From assembly GCF_015711645.1 (NCBI RefSeq), contig NZ_JABTEX010000003.1:930001-994000 (forward strand): DNA of 64,000 bases, written 5' to 3'. Origin of the DNA: Planomonospora sp. ID82291. GTDB taxonomy: Bacteria > Actinomycetota > Actinomycetes > Streptosporangiales > Streptosporangiaceae. The position numbers and the translations under genes are program-made. The notes under the pieces are model-generated. The model was not told the DNA's origin. It searched no databases and saw only the letters and a program-made list of their open reading frames with translations. Of this stretch, positions 34,704-43,112 are shown piece after piece. The number at the start of each line of letters is the position of its first letter. Within the stretch, counting starts at the first letter, position 1.

Positions 34704-35738
34704 CTAGGGCCGGATCGCGCAACCGACCCTACAATTTGTGTCGGACGAGCCCAGCAGGCCGAGTTCGTAGAGCACGCCCCGGGTCCGCTCGGTCTCGGTG
34801 GCGAGCCACTGCCGGAAGTCGTCACCCCTCAGGTACACGCGCTCCCAGCCCTCCTGCGCGCACAGCTCCCGCCAGTGCGCGGAGGAGTCGATCCGGTCGC
34901 AGAGCCCGACGGCGGCCGCGCGGTCCTCGGCGCCCATCCCCGCGGGACCGAGCAGCCCGCGCCAGTCGGCGTACTCCAGGCGGATCTCCAGCTCCATGAG
35001 CGTCGGCGCCTCGATCCCCTCGATCCGGTCGCGGGAGGAGACCGCCAGCGCGCGCAGGCGGCCCTCGGCGAACCCGGCGGCCAGGGCGCGGACCGGGAGC
35101 AGGACCGCGGCGGCCGATCCGCCGCCGAGCGCCTCGACCGCCTGGTCGGCCCCGGCGTACCCGGCGTAGTCGAGGAGGCGGGCGTCCACGCCGAGGCACT
35201 TGCCGATCATGCCGTAGAGGACGTGGTCCGGGCCGCCCACCGACCGACCGCCGACCACCAGGCCGGCGGGGTTCCGCCGGAGCCCGGCGGCGAAGTCCTC
35301 GAAGGAGCGCAGGCGCGAGTCCGCGGAGACGGCCAGCGCCGTCCACTCGCCGACCAGGCGGGCCAGCGGGGTGGCGGACTCGGCCAGGGGGACGGCGCCG
35401 GACGTCTCCGCCCCGGCGACCATCGGCATCCCGGTCACCAGCAGCCCGCCCCGCCGGGCGAACGGCGCACCGGATCCCCGCGACGCGGCGAGGGCGGCGA
35501 GGGCGGCGGCCCCCGCCCCGCCCGGATGGTTGTCCACCTCGACCGTCCGGGCCAGCCCGTCGCCGGCCAGCACCGCCGCCAGCGCCCGCGCCACCCGGTC
35601 GGCCTCGCGCCCGCGCGCCGCGGGCGCGATGACGGACAGCCTCTCCATCGCCGGCGGCCCGGCTCCGTCCGTCGTCCCGCATCCCGTCGCGGCGACCACG
35701 ACTCCCGCGGTGATCCAGAAAAATCGCCTACGGTGCAT
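34704..35738 (-). CDS. Orphan TctC-type tricarboxylate-binding lipoprotein
   Basis: This 344-aa substrate-binding protein of the tripartite tricarboxylate (TTT/Bug) family has a twin-Arg-like MHRRRFFWITAG start and a lipobox VAATGC, giving a lipid-anchored protein. The fold is visible in ERLSVIAPAARGREADRVARAL and HPGGAGAAALAALA. TctA and TctB membrane subunits are absent. Many Bug proteins are orphans used for sensing. Its stop lies at the start of the riboswitch region, so the nrd promoter may lie inside the end of this gene. Confidence 0.82.
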   Translation of the reverse strand: MHRRRFFWITAGVVVAATGCGTTDGAGPPAMERLSVIAPAARGREADRVARALAAVLAGDGLARTVEVDNHPGGAGAAALAALAASRGSGAPFARRGGLLVTGMPMVAGAETSGAVPLAESATPLARLVGEWTALAVSADSRLRSFEDFAAGLRRNPAGLVVGGRSVGGPDHVLYGMIGKCLGVDARLLDYAGYAGADQAVEALGGGSAAAVLLPVRALAAGFAEGRLRALAVSSRDRIEGIEAPTLMELEIRLEYADWRGLLGPAGMGAEDRAAAVGLCDRIDSSAHWRELCAQEGWERVYLRGDDFRQWLATETERTRGVLYELGLLGSSDTNCRVGCAIRP

Positions 35739-35831
35739 CGGTGCCCCTTTCCCAGGGTGCCCTCGGCACTCTAGGTTACCGCATCATCACTTTCCGCCAC
35801 AGAACAGGGCGTAGCGGACACCGCGCGCCGG

Positions 35832-37652
35832 TCACTCCACCGTGACGCTCTTGGCCAGGTTCCGGGGCTTGTCCACGTCCCGCCCCAGGGCGACGGCGGC
35901 ATGGTAGGCGAAGAGCTGGAGCGGGATGCCCAGCAGGATCGGGTCCAGCTCGACCTCGTTCCTGGGCACGACCAGGCAGTCGTCGGCCAGCTTGGGGTCG
36001 GCGACGCGGTGGCCGACCATCAGCACCCGCCCGCCGCGCGCCCGGATCTCCCCCAGCGTGGTGAGGTTCTTGTCCAGCAGCTCGTCGTCGGGGACGATCG
36101 CCACGGTCGGCATGTCCGGGCCGATCAGCGCCAGCGGGCCGTGCTTGAGCTCGCTGGCCGGGTAGGCCTCGGCGTGCACGTAGGAGATCTCCTTGAGCTT
36201 CTGCGCGCCCTCGCGCGCCACCGGGTAGCCCCGGACGCGGCCGACGAACATGATGCTCGGCGAGCCGGCGTACTTCTCGGCCAGCTCCTTGACCCGCGGC
36301 TCCAGGGCCAGGATCTCCTTGATCTGGTCGGGCAGCCGGCGCAGCCCCTCGCAGATCCGGCGGCCGTCGGCCGGCGACAGGTCGCGCACCCGGCCCAGGT
36401 GCAGGGCGAGCAGCGCGAAGGCCACGGCGGTCGAGGTGAACGCCTTGGTGCTGGCGACGGAGACCTCGGGCCCGGCGTGCAGGTAGACGCCGCCGTCGCA
36501 CTCGCGGGCGATGGCGCTGCCGACGGTGTTGACGATGCCGAGCACCCGGCCGCCCTTGCGCTTGAGCTCCTGGACGGCCGCGAGGGTGTCGTAGGTCTCC
36601 CCCGACTGGCTGATCGCCACGTACAGGGTGTCGGCCTCCACGACCGGGTTGCGGTAGCGGAACTCGCTGGCCGGCTCGGCGTCGGCCGGGATGCGGGCCA
36701 GCTCCTCGATGAGCTGCGCGCCGATCTGGCCGGAGTAGTAGGCCGAGCCGCAGCCGATGATCTTCACGCGGCGGAAGGAGCGGGTCTCCCGCGCGTCCAT
36801 GTTGAGGCCGCCCAGGTGGGCGACGTTGAAGCGCTCGTCCAGGCGTCCGCGCAGCGTGCGGGCGACGGTGTCGGGCTGCTCGGAGATCTCCTTGAGCAGG
36901 TAGTGCTCGTAGCCGCCGGTGTCGTAGTGCGCGGCCTCCCAGTCGACGGTCAGCGGCTCCTTGGCGGTCTCCCGCGCGTCGCTGGCGAAGGTGGTGAACC
37001 CGTCGGCCCGCAGCACCGCGAGCTCGCCGTCCTCCAGGTGCACCACCTGGCGGGTGTAGCGGACCAGCGCGGCCACGTCGGAGGCGGCGAACATCTCCTT
37101 CTCGCCGATGCCCAGCACGATCGGGCTGCCGTTGCGGGCCACGACCACCTCGCCGGGGCGCTCGGCGTCGAGCACCGCGATGCCGTAGGTGCCGACGACC
37201 CGCTTGAGCGCCAGGCGGACGGCCTCCTCCAGCGAGTCGGTCTCCTTGACCGTCCGGGCGATCAGGTGCGTCAGCACCTCGGTGTCGGTCTCGGACAGGA
37301 AGACCGCCCCGTCGGCCTCCAGCTTGGCCCGCAGCTCGTCGGCGTTCTCGATGATGCCGTTGTGCACCACCGCGATGCGCTCGTCGTTCGACAGGTGCGG
37401 GTGGGCGTTGACGTCGCTGGGCACGCCGTGGGTGGCCCAGCGGGTGTGACCGATGCCGACGGTCCCCTTGAACCGCGCGGGCACGGCCGCGGCCAGGTCC
37501 GCCACCCGGCCCTTGACCTTGCGCATCTTCAGGCCCTTGTTGGAGACCACCACGCCGGCCGAGTCGTAACCCCGGTACTCCAGGCGCTGCAGGCCCTCCA
37601 GCAGGATCGGCGCCGCGTCCTTGGGGCCGACGTAGGCCACGATTCCACACAT
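35832..37652 (-). CDS. glmS: Glutamine-fructose-6-phosphate aminotransferase
   Basis: This 606-aa enzyme makes glucosamine-6-phosphate for peptidoglycan precursors. ATG 37652 is preferred over 37661 because the catalytic Cys must follow the initiator Met (MCGIVAYVG), and AGGG lies 8 nt upstream. The glutaminase domain has RWATHGVPSDVNAHPH and two SIS isomerase domains follow (GCGSAYYSGQIGAQLIEE; AISQSGETYDTLAAV). The C-terminus ends in KSVTVE. A short conserved gene precedes it. I see no self-cleaving RNA of the glmS type in the short upstream gap. Confidence 0.96.
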   Translation of the reverse strand: MCGIVAYVGPKDAAPILLEGLQRLEYRGYDSAGVVVSNKGLKMRKVKGRVADLAAAVPARFKGTVGIGHTRWATHGVPSDVNAHPHLSNDERIAVVHNGIIENADELRAKLEADGAVFLSETDTEVLTHLIARTVKETDSLEEAVRLALKRVVGTYGIAVLDAERPGEVVVARNGSPIVLGIGEKEMFAASDVAALVRYTRQVVHLEDGELAVLRADGFTTFASDARETAKEPLTVDWEAAHYDTGGYEHYLLKEISEQPDTVARTLRGRLDERFNVAHLGGLNMDARETRSFRRVKIIGCGSAYYSGQIGAQLIEELARIPADAEPASEFRYRNPVVEADTLYVAISQSGETYDTLAAVQELKRKGGRVLGIVNTVGSAIARECDGGVYLHAGPEVSVASTKAFTSTAVAFALLALHLGRVRDLSPADGRRICEGLRRLPDQIKEILALEPRVKELAEKYAGSPSIMFVGRVRGYPVAREGAQKLKEISYVHAEAYPASELKHGPLALIGPDMPTVAIVPDDELLDKNLTTLGEIRARGGRVLMVGHRVADPKLADDCLVVPRNEVELDPILLGIPLQLFAYHAAVALGRDVDKPRNLAKSVTVE

Positions 37653-37696
37653 GATCATCACCCTTTCACTGAGACGTCAACGACTTCTGCACGGCG

Positions 37697-37972
37697 CTAT
37701 CCGTAGACGATCCGCCGCAACTGGCGCAGGGAGAGCCCGGGGGGCGCGACCCGGCGGGCCGCCAGCTCCGCGGCGATCCGGGGGAAGATCGCATCGTTGA
37801 CCAGCCCCTTCGCCTTGAGCTCGGCGTGCCGCCGCCGGACGTACTCCTCGGTCTCCTCCGAGAAGTACGCCAGCACGTCCGCCACCACCCGCGCCGCCTC
37901 CCCCGGCCCGAGCGCGCTCGTCCGGGTCAGATGAGCGATCAGCTCCTCGTGCGGATGCCATGCCGTGGACAC
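37697..37972 (-). CDS. Small conserved protein, unknown function
   Basis: This 91-aa protein has a widely spread pattern: EEYVRRRHAELKAKGLVND, a hydrophilic helix with an Arg/Lys-rich face, and a C-terminal LRQLRRIVYG. Similar small proteins occur in Actinobacteria and other phyla without function. No TM or signal peptide is present. It is 44 nt upstream of glmS on the same strand and likely co-transcribed. It diverges from the amidase gene. Confidence 0.7.
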   Translation of the reverse strand: MSTAWHPHEELIAHLTRTSALGPGEAARVVADVLAYFSEETEEYVRRRHAELKAKGLVNDAIFPRIAAELAARRVAPPGLSLRQLRRIVYG

Positions 37973-38011
37973 AGATCAGGACGATATGCAGGGAGAACAC
38001 GATTCGCCAAC

Positions 38012-38037
38012 TTTCCTGCCCGGAATCGGGCAGGAAA
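38012..38037. promoter_or_regulatory. Perfect 11-bp inverted repeat in divergent gap
   Basis: TTTCCTGCCCG and CGGGCAGGAAA flank a four-base loop (GAAT). The dyad lies between the divergent small gene and the amidase gene, in an AT-rich gap. It may be a regulator binding site or an RNA hairpin; no adjacent regulator is present. Confidence 0.5.
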
Positions 38038-38123
38038 TCATCGATTTCATTCTCCTCATCCGATCAATCACAGACGGTAGTCGGCCGTGACCTTGGGTAG
38101 TGATGCGGGCGGGAGGAACCACT

Positions 38124-40184
38124 ATGCGCCGCCTGCCATGGACCACCGTCGTCGCCCTCGCCGTCCTCGCCGCCCTCGGCCCGCCCCCCGCCCACGCCGT
38201 CCCGGAGGCGGGCGCCGGGCCGGGGGGGCAGGCCGCCTTCGCCGTCCGGGAGGCGGGCGCCGGGCCGGGCAGGCAGGCCGCCTTCGCCCGGGCCGCCCGG
38301 ACGTACGGCGTGCCGGAGAACGTGCTGCTCGCCGTCTCCTACCTGCAGTCCCGCTGGGACGCCCACGGCGGCAGGCCGAGCGTCTCCGGCGGGTACGGCC
38401 CCATGCACCTGACCGATGCGCGCGCCACCGCACCCCGTGCCGACCAGCACGGCGCCCGGCACGGCGATCACGGCGGCGCGGCCGGAGGGGACCCGCGCGG
38501 CGACGAGGCGCGGCCGCTGCACGTGACCGCCTCCCGCCCCGCCGTCCGCGGCGGCCAGGCCCCGCCGCAGGACACCCTGCTCCGGGCCGCGCGGCTGACC
38601 GGGATCTCCCCCGACCGGCTGCGCCGGGACCCGGCGGCCAACGTCATGGGTGGTGCCGCGCTCCTCGCCGACCACCACCGGAGCACCGGAGGACGGCCGG
38701 ACGCCGGTCCCGCCCACTGGTACGACGCGGTGGCCCGCTATCCCGGGAGCCGCGACGCGCGCGCCGCGGCGGTCTTCGCCGACGAGGTCTACGCGATCCT
38801 CCGCACCGGCGCCGCCCGGGTGACCGACGACGGTGAGCCGATGACCCTGCGCGCGGACCCGGCCCTGGCTCCGGCGAGGCGGGCGGGCCGGGACGGCGGG
38901 ACGCCCCGCCGGCTCGCCCTGCTCCCGGAGGCCCGTGGCAGGACGGGGCCCGACTGCCCGCGCGAGGTCTCCTGCGAGTGGATCCCCGCCGCCTACCGCA
39001 GGCTCGGCCGGGGCCGCTACGGCAACCACGACCGCTACGAGGGCCGCCGGGAGATCGACTACATCGTCGTCCACGACGGGGAGACCGGCTACGACGCCAT
39101 GACCCGGCTCGCCGCCGACCCCGCCTACCTGAGTTGGCACTTCACCCTGCGCTCCAGCGACGGCCACATCGCCCAGCACCTGCGCGGCCAGGACGTCGGA
39201 TGGCACGCGGGCAACTGGTACGTCAACTCCCGCTCCATCGGCCTGGAGCACGAGGGCTACCTGGCCCACGGCGGCGCCTGGTACACCGAGGCGATGTACC
39301 GCGCCTCGGCCCGGCTGGTCCGCCACCTCGCCCGCCGGTACGGCGTGCCGCTGGACCGGGCGCACATCCTCGGTCACGACAACGTGCCCGGCGCCACCCC
39401 GGCGACCGTACGCGGCATGCACGAGGACCCGGGCCCCTACTGGGACTGGGAGCACTACTTCGACCTGCTCGGCCGCCCCCTGGACCGGACCGCGCGGGCT
39501 CCGCGACCGGCCCTGGCCGCCCTGTCGGCCCTGTCCGCCCGCCGGGCCGCGCCCTCGGTGACGATCCTGCCCCGCTACGCCGCCCACCGGCCCCCCTTCA
39601 CCGGGTGCGGCGGCGGGTCGCGCGCCTGCCCGCCCGCGGGCGCGTCCTCGGTCTGGCTGCACACCGCCCCGGCGGCGGGCGCCCCGCTGGTCAGGGACGT
39701 CGGCAAGCACCCGACCGGGGATTCCAGCCGGAGCGTCTACGACCACGCCGCCCGCGCCTCCACCGGCCAGCGCTACGCCCTGGCCGAGCGCCGGGGCGAC
39801 TGGACCGCCATCTGGTACCTCGGGCAGAAGGCCTGGTTCCACGACCCCGCCGGCGCCCGGACCTCGGTGCGCGCCCGCGGCCCCGTGGTCACCCCCCGGC
39901 CCGGCCTGGCCTCGGTGCGGCTGTACGGCAGGCCGTACCCCGAGGCCTCGGCCTACCCGCGCGGGGTCGCGCCGCAGAGACCCGTCCCGCTGCAGTACCG
40001 GCTCCCGGCCGGGCAGCGCTACAGCCTCGGCCTGACCCGCCGCGGCTCCCACCTGCGCGCGGTGACCTTCGACCCGGCGAAGCACCGCCTCATCCGGGGC
40101 GCGCGGCGCTACCACCAGATCCAGTTCGGGCACCGGGTCATGTTCGTCCGGGCGGAGGACGTCGTCCGGGTCCAGGGGCGTTAG
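38124..40184 (+). CDS. Secreted N-acetylmuramoyl-L-alanine amidase (PGRP/Amidase_2) with lysozyme-like N-domain
   Basis: This 686-aa protein starts at an ATG with GGGAGGAA 6 nt upstream and a signal peptide (MRRLPWTTVVALAVLAALG then PPPAHA). Residues ~45-240 resemble a transglycosylase fold (FARAARTYGVPENVLLAVSY), but the catalytic Glu of LLAvxxxES is Gln-Ser (YLQSRWDAH), so it is probably inactive or a binding module. Amidase_2 covers ~310-470: IDYIVVHDGE, VGWHAGNWYVN and HEDPGPYWDW hold the zinc His/Asp-like ligands. A C-terminal SH3-like module follows (WTAIWYLGQKAWF). It should cut peptidoglycan stem peptides outside the cell. Confidence 0.88.
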   Translation: MRRLPWTTVVALAVLAALGPPPAHAVPEAGAGPGGQAAFAVREAGAGPGRQAAFARAARTYGVPENVLLAVSYLQSRWDAHGGRPSVSGGYGPMHLTDARATAPRADQHGARHGDHGGAAGGDPRGDEARPLHVTASRPAVRGGQAPPQDTLLRAARLTGISPDRLRRDPAANVMGGAALLADHHRSTGGRPDAGPAHWYDAVARYPGSRDARAAAVFADEVYAILRTGAARVTDDGEPMTLRADPALAPARRAGRDGGTPRRLALLPEARGRTGPDCPREVSCEWIPAAYRRLGRGRYGNHDRYEGRREIDYIVVHDGETGYDAMTRLAADPAYLSWHFTLRSSDGHIAQHLRGQDVGWHAGNWYVNSRSIGLEHEGYLAHGGAWYTEAMYRASARLVRHLARRYGVPLDRAHILGHDNVPGATPATVRGMHEDPGPYWDWEHYFDLLGRPLDRTARAPRPALAALSALSARRAAPSVTILPRYAAHRPPFTGCGGGSRACPPAGASSVWLHTAPAAGAPLVRDVGKHPTGDSSRSVYDHAARASTGQRYALAERRGDWTAIWYLGQKAWFHDPAGARTSVRARGPVVTPRPGLASVRLYGRPYPEASAYPRGVAPQRPVPLQYRLPAGQRYSLGLTRRGSHLRAVTFDPAKHRLIRGARRYHQIQFGHRVMFVRAEDVVRVQGR

Positions 40185-40289
40185 CGGGATGAACGGCCCG
40201 GAGCCGCGGCGGACGGCCCGGTTGGACGCGCGCGCTCCGGGAACGCGCTAGAGTCTTCCCGTGCCCCGGACGAATGCGCCGGGAAGCGC

Positions 40290-40361
40290 GCGGAAGTGGC
40301 TCAGTGGTAGAGCATCACCTTGCCAAGGTGAGGGTCGCGGGTTCGAATCCCGTCTTCCGCT
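40290..40361 (+). tRNA. tRNA-Gly (GCC)
   Basis: A 72-nt cloverleaf with acceptor stem GCGGAAG/CTTCCGC, anticodon GCC in CTTGCCAAG, TTCGAAT T-loop, and no encoded CCA (next bases CTGA). A TAGAGT box at 40249-40254 is a possible -10. It is the first of four tRNAs. Confidence 0.97.
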
Positions 40362-40386
40362 CTGACGGATCCTCAGGGGTCCGGCT

Positions 40387-40457
40387 GGTGGAGTGGCCGA
40401 GAGGCGAGGCAACGGCCTGCAAAGCCGTGTACACGGGTTCAAATCCCGTCTCCACCT
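40387..40457 (+). tRNA. tRNA-Cys (GCA)
   Basis: A 71-nt tRNA with acceptor stem GGTGGAG/CTCCACC, anticodon GCA in CCTGCAAAG and U73 as expected for Cys. CCA is not encoded. It lies 25 nt after tRNA-Gly. Confidence 0.96.
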
Positions 40458-40534
40458 CACCGCACGGACATCGGAGCCCTCGGGATCCGGTAAAGTGTTG
40501 CAGGCACCGCACGGGGAGACCCGCGGCGGGACGC

Positions 40535-40606
40535 GCGGAAGTGGCTCAGTGGTAGAGCATCACCTTGCCAAGGTGAGGGTCGCGGGTTCGAATCCCGTCT
40601 TCCGCT
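40535..40606 (+). tRNA. tRNA-Gly (GCC), second copy
   Basis: Identical over 72 nt to the tRNA at 40290, including the flanking GCGCGGAAG and CTCTGA context. A TAAAGT box upstream (about 40491) may be a separate -10. Confidence 0.97.
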
Positions 40607-40619
40607 CTGATTCACCCGA

Positions 40620-40694
40620 GGACGATTAGCTCAGCGGGAGAGCGCTTCCCTGACACGGAAGAGGTCACAGGTTCAATCCCTGTATCGTCCACCA
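40620..40694 (+). tRNA. tRNA-Val (GAC)
   Basis: A tRNA with acceptor stem GGACGAT/ATCGTCC, anticodon GAC in CCTGACACG and TTCAATC T-loop. Unlike its neighbours, CCA is encoded (40692-40694). A strong terminator follows. Confidence 0.96.
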
Positions 40695-40699
40695 CCAGC

Positions 40700-40732
40700 G
40701 ATCCCCCGGCCCGAGAGCCGGGGGATCGTTTT
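40700..40732 (+). terminator. Rho-independent terminator after the tRNA array
   Basis: An 11-bp GC stem (40700-40710 with 40717-40727) with a 6-nt loop is followed by GTTTT. This is the clearest intrinsic terminator in the window. Confidence 0.9.
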
Positions 40733-40882
40733 CGTTTCCCGCCCTTCCCGGCACGTCGGAAGTGACCTGAATCAACCGCAGGGGGGACACCGCAGGCCTC
40801 GCAAGGAGGCACCATGGAAGCACGCCTGACCCGAAATCGGGTTGATAGGTATGCTTTTGGCTTCGGCGAAGGGGGCGGGCCC

Positions 40883-41770
40883 GTGCTGCGTGTGGTGGTC
40901 GATCCGGAGGTGCCTGCGGAGGTCGCCAACCTCATGCGCCGGAACGGCCCGCTGCTGTCCCGGTTCCATCGCGGCTGGAACCCCGAGGCGCGCGACCGCT
41001 CCCGGATCCCCGGACCGGTCCTGGGGATCTTCGGCCTGACGCTGCTGCTGGCGTTCGTGACCTTCGTCGCCGCCGGCATCGGCGCCTACCCCCTGATCGT
41101 CCTGACCGGGATGGAACTCTTCGTCATGGCGACCCTGTACCTCGCCAGGAAGCCCACCCCCGCCGACTCCCTGGAGCGCGTCCTGTACGGCCACGCGGTC
41201 CAGTTCCGCGGCCGGTTCCTGGTCCTGGAGGACTTCGACCCGCCTTCGCGGCACCTGCTCGGCCGGGTCCAGCAGGCCATCGACCGCATCCTGCGCTCCC
41301 GGATCAACGCCATGGGCCTGCTGGACGGCGTCCGCAACTCGGTGATGCTCCCCGCGGAGGAATGGGAGATCGCCCGGCTGCTGACCAAGCTGTCCGCCCT
41401 GCGGGCCAGGCACCACGCCATGGCCAGGGGCGGGAGGACCCCGGAGGTGGCCGCGGCGATGGCGCCGCTGGAGCGGGCGCTGGCCGCCAGCGAGGCCGCC
41501 GTCGTCGCCCGCGTCGAGGCGCTGGAGCGCTACGCCGGCCACGTCGCCGAGGCCGAGCGGGCGCTGCTCTCCCACCACCAGATCGAGGCCCTGCGCGCCC
41601 AGCTCCCCGAGTACGAGCAGCTCGTCGCGGAGGCGGGCGCGGGCCGGCTGATGGCTCCGGAGATCGGTCATCTGGCGCAGGACGCCGACCAGCTGCGGCA
41701 GGCGCTGCACGCCAGCATCCGCTCCGCGCACGAGGCGTTCCGCTACCTCGACGGACAGCCGGAACCGTAA
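40883..41770 (+). CDS. Membrane/coiled-coil protein, tandem paralogue 1
   Basis: This 295-aa protein starts at a GTG chosen by alignment to its paralogue (VVVDPEVPAEVANLMRRNG). Two TM helices lie near residues 50-95 (ILGIFGLTLLLAFVTF-like; YPLIVLTGMELFVMATLY). The rest is a helical cytoplasmic domain with a conserved SVMLPAEEWEIARLLTK segment and a long coiled coil (APLERALAASEAAVVARVEA). It is related to actinobacterial proteins of unknown function. It is followed after 46 nt by paralogue 2. An 80-nt block is identical in both genes. Confidence 0.72.
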   Translation: MLRVVVDPEVPAEVANLMRRNGPLLSRFHRGWNPEARDRSRIPGPVLGIFGLTLLLAFVTFVAAGIGAYPLIVLTGMELFVMATLYLARKPTPADSLERVLYGHAVQFRGRFLVLEDFDPPSRHLLGRVQQAIDRILRSRINAMGLLDGVRNSVMLPAEEWEIARLLTKLSALRARHHAMARGGRTPEVAAAMAPLERALAASEAAVVARVEALERYAGHVAEAERALLSHHQIEALRAQLPEYEQLVAEAGAGRLMAPEIGHLAQDADQLRQALHASIRSAHEAFRYLDGQPEP

Positions 41771-41816
41771 GATTTCTCGACCACGGTCCGCCCGCGGGAA
41801 AGGGGAGAGCGAGCCG

Positions 41817-42725
41817 GTGCAGCACGTGGCGGTCGACCCGGAGGTTCCTGCGGAGGTCGCCGATCTGTTCCGCAGGAACGGATCCCTGCTGTCGCGCATC
41901 CGCGCCGGATGGACCCCCGAGCCGCAGTCGGGCACCCCCGGCCTGCCGATCCGGGCGCTGCAGGCCGGTGGGGCGATCACGGCGCTCCTGCTGTTCGCCG
42001 GCGCCTTCCTCACCGGCGACGGGCGGACCCTCATGTTCGTCCCCGCGCTGCTCGTCTTCGTGGTCTTCATCGGCCATCTGGCCGCCCGCGAGGACGGTCC
42101 CCTGGACGACGAGGGCACCGAGCGGGACGTCTACCGCAACGCCCGCTGGTACGAGGATCGCTACCTGCTCCCGGAGGACTTCGACCCCGCCGCCGAGCGG
42201 CTGCGCGAGCGGACCCGCAGGGCGGTCGAGCACGTCCTGCGCTCCCAGGTCCACGCCTCCGGGATGCTCGACGACGCGCGCAACTCCGTGATGCTCCCGG
42301 CCCAGGAGTGGGAGATCGCCCGGCTGCTGGCCAAGCTCTCGGCCCTGCGGGACGAGCACGACCGGCTCGGCCACGACGGGAGCGCTCCGGAGGTGGTCGC
42401 CGCGATGGCGCCGCTGGAGCGGGCGCTGGCCGCCAGCGAGGCCGCCGTCGTCGCCCGCGTCGAGGCGCTGGAGCGCTACGCGGGCCACGTCGCCGAGGCA
42501 GAGCGGGCCTTCCGCGCCCACCAGCAGATCGAACTGCTCCGCTCCTGGCTGCCCCGGTACGAGGAGCTCCTCGCCGAGACGGGCGCCGACGCGCTCGCCG
42601 TACCGGAGATCGACCATCTCGCACAGGACGCCGGCCGGCTGGAGCGGGCGCTGCGGGAGAGCGTGCGTTCGGCGCACGAGGCGTTCCGCTACCTGGACGG
42701 TCCCGGCACAGAAGGTGACAAGTAG
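41817..42725 (+). CDS. Membrane/coiled-coil protein, tandem paralogue 2
   Basis: This 302-aa protein starts at a GTG with GGGGAGAG upstream. It has the same layout as paralogue 1: two TM helices (about 45-85; ITALLLFAGAFLTGDG; MFVPALLVFVVFIGHLA) then a helical domain (SVMLPAQEWEIARLLAK) and coiled coil. The two differ in most of the sequence but share a long identical core, suggesting gene conversion. Function unknown; the pairing suggests a heteromer. The DCC gene follows after 9 nt. Confidence 0.72.
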   Translation: MQHVAVDPEVPAEVADLFRRNGSLLSRIRAGWTPEPQSGTPGLPIRALQAGGAITALLLFAGAFLTGDGRTLMFVPALLVFVVFIGHLAAREDGPLDDEGTERDVYRNARWYEDRYLLPEDFDPAAERLRERTRRAVEHVLRSQVHASGMLDDARNSVMLPAQEWEIARLLAKLSALRDEHDRLGHDGSAPEVVAAMAPLERALAASEAAVVARVEALERYAGHVAEAERAFRAHQQIELLRSWLPRYEELLAETGADALAVPEIDHLAQDAGRLERALRESVRSAHEAFRYLDGPGTEGDK

Positions 42726-42734
42726 GGTTTGTCT

Positions 42735-43112
42735 ATGACAGACCGACCAGTGCTGATCTACGACGGCGACTGCGGGTTCTGCACGGCGAGCGTGCGGTTC
42801 GCCGAGAGGCGGATCGGCCTGCGGGCCGAGGTGACGTCCTGGCAGTCCGCCGACCTGCCCGCCCTCGGCGCCACCCGGGAGCGGGCGGAGCGCGAAGTGC
42901 TCTGGGCCGAGCACGGCCGGGTGCACGGCGGGGCGCAGGCCGTGGCCCGGCTGCTGATCGCCGCGGGGGCGCCCTGGAGCACGCTGGGGCTCGCCCTCCG
43001 GCTCCCGCCGCTGCGGTGGGCGGCCCACGGCCTCTACCGGCTGGTCGCGGCCAACCGGCACCGCCTGCCCGGCGGCACCCCGGCCTGCTCCCTGCCGGCG
43101 GGTCCGCGATGA
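42735..43112 (+). CDS. DCC-family thiol-disulfide oxidoreductase (DUF393)
   Basis: This 125-aa protein has the family hallmark DGDCGFCTASVRFAE (the CxxC and preceding Asp) and a following W/SADLPALG strand. The ATG start at 42735 follows AGTAGGG; a TTG at 42729 is possible. DCC proteins are small thioredoxin-like redox proteins of mostly unknown substrate. The gene overlaps the next by ATGA, so the two are translationally coupled. Confidence 0.85.
   Translation: MTDRPVLIYDGDCGFCTASVRFAERRIGLRAEVTSWQSADLPALGATRERAEREVLWAEHGRVHGGAQAVARLLIAAGAPWSTLGLALRLPPLRWAAHGLYRLVAANRHRLPGGTPACSLPAGPR

Noticed and set aside
35832-37696. glmS ribozyme upstream of glmS
   Set aside because: Only 44 nt separate glmS from the previous gene, and no ribozyme-like core is seen.
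40290-40694. tRNA array as an integration site for a mobile island
   Set aside because: No integrase, no direct repeat of a tRNA 3' end except the second identical tRNA-Gly, and flanking genes look chromosomal.
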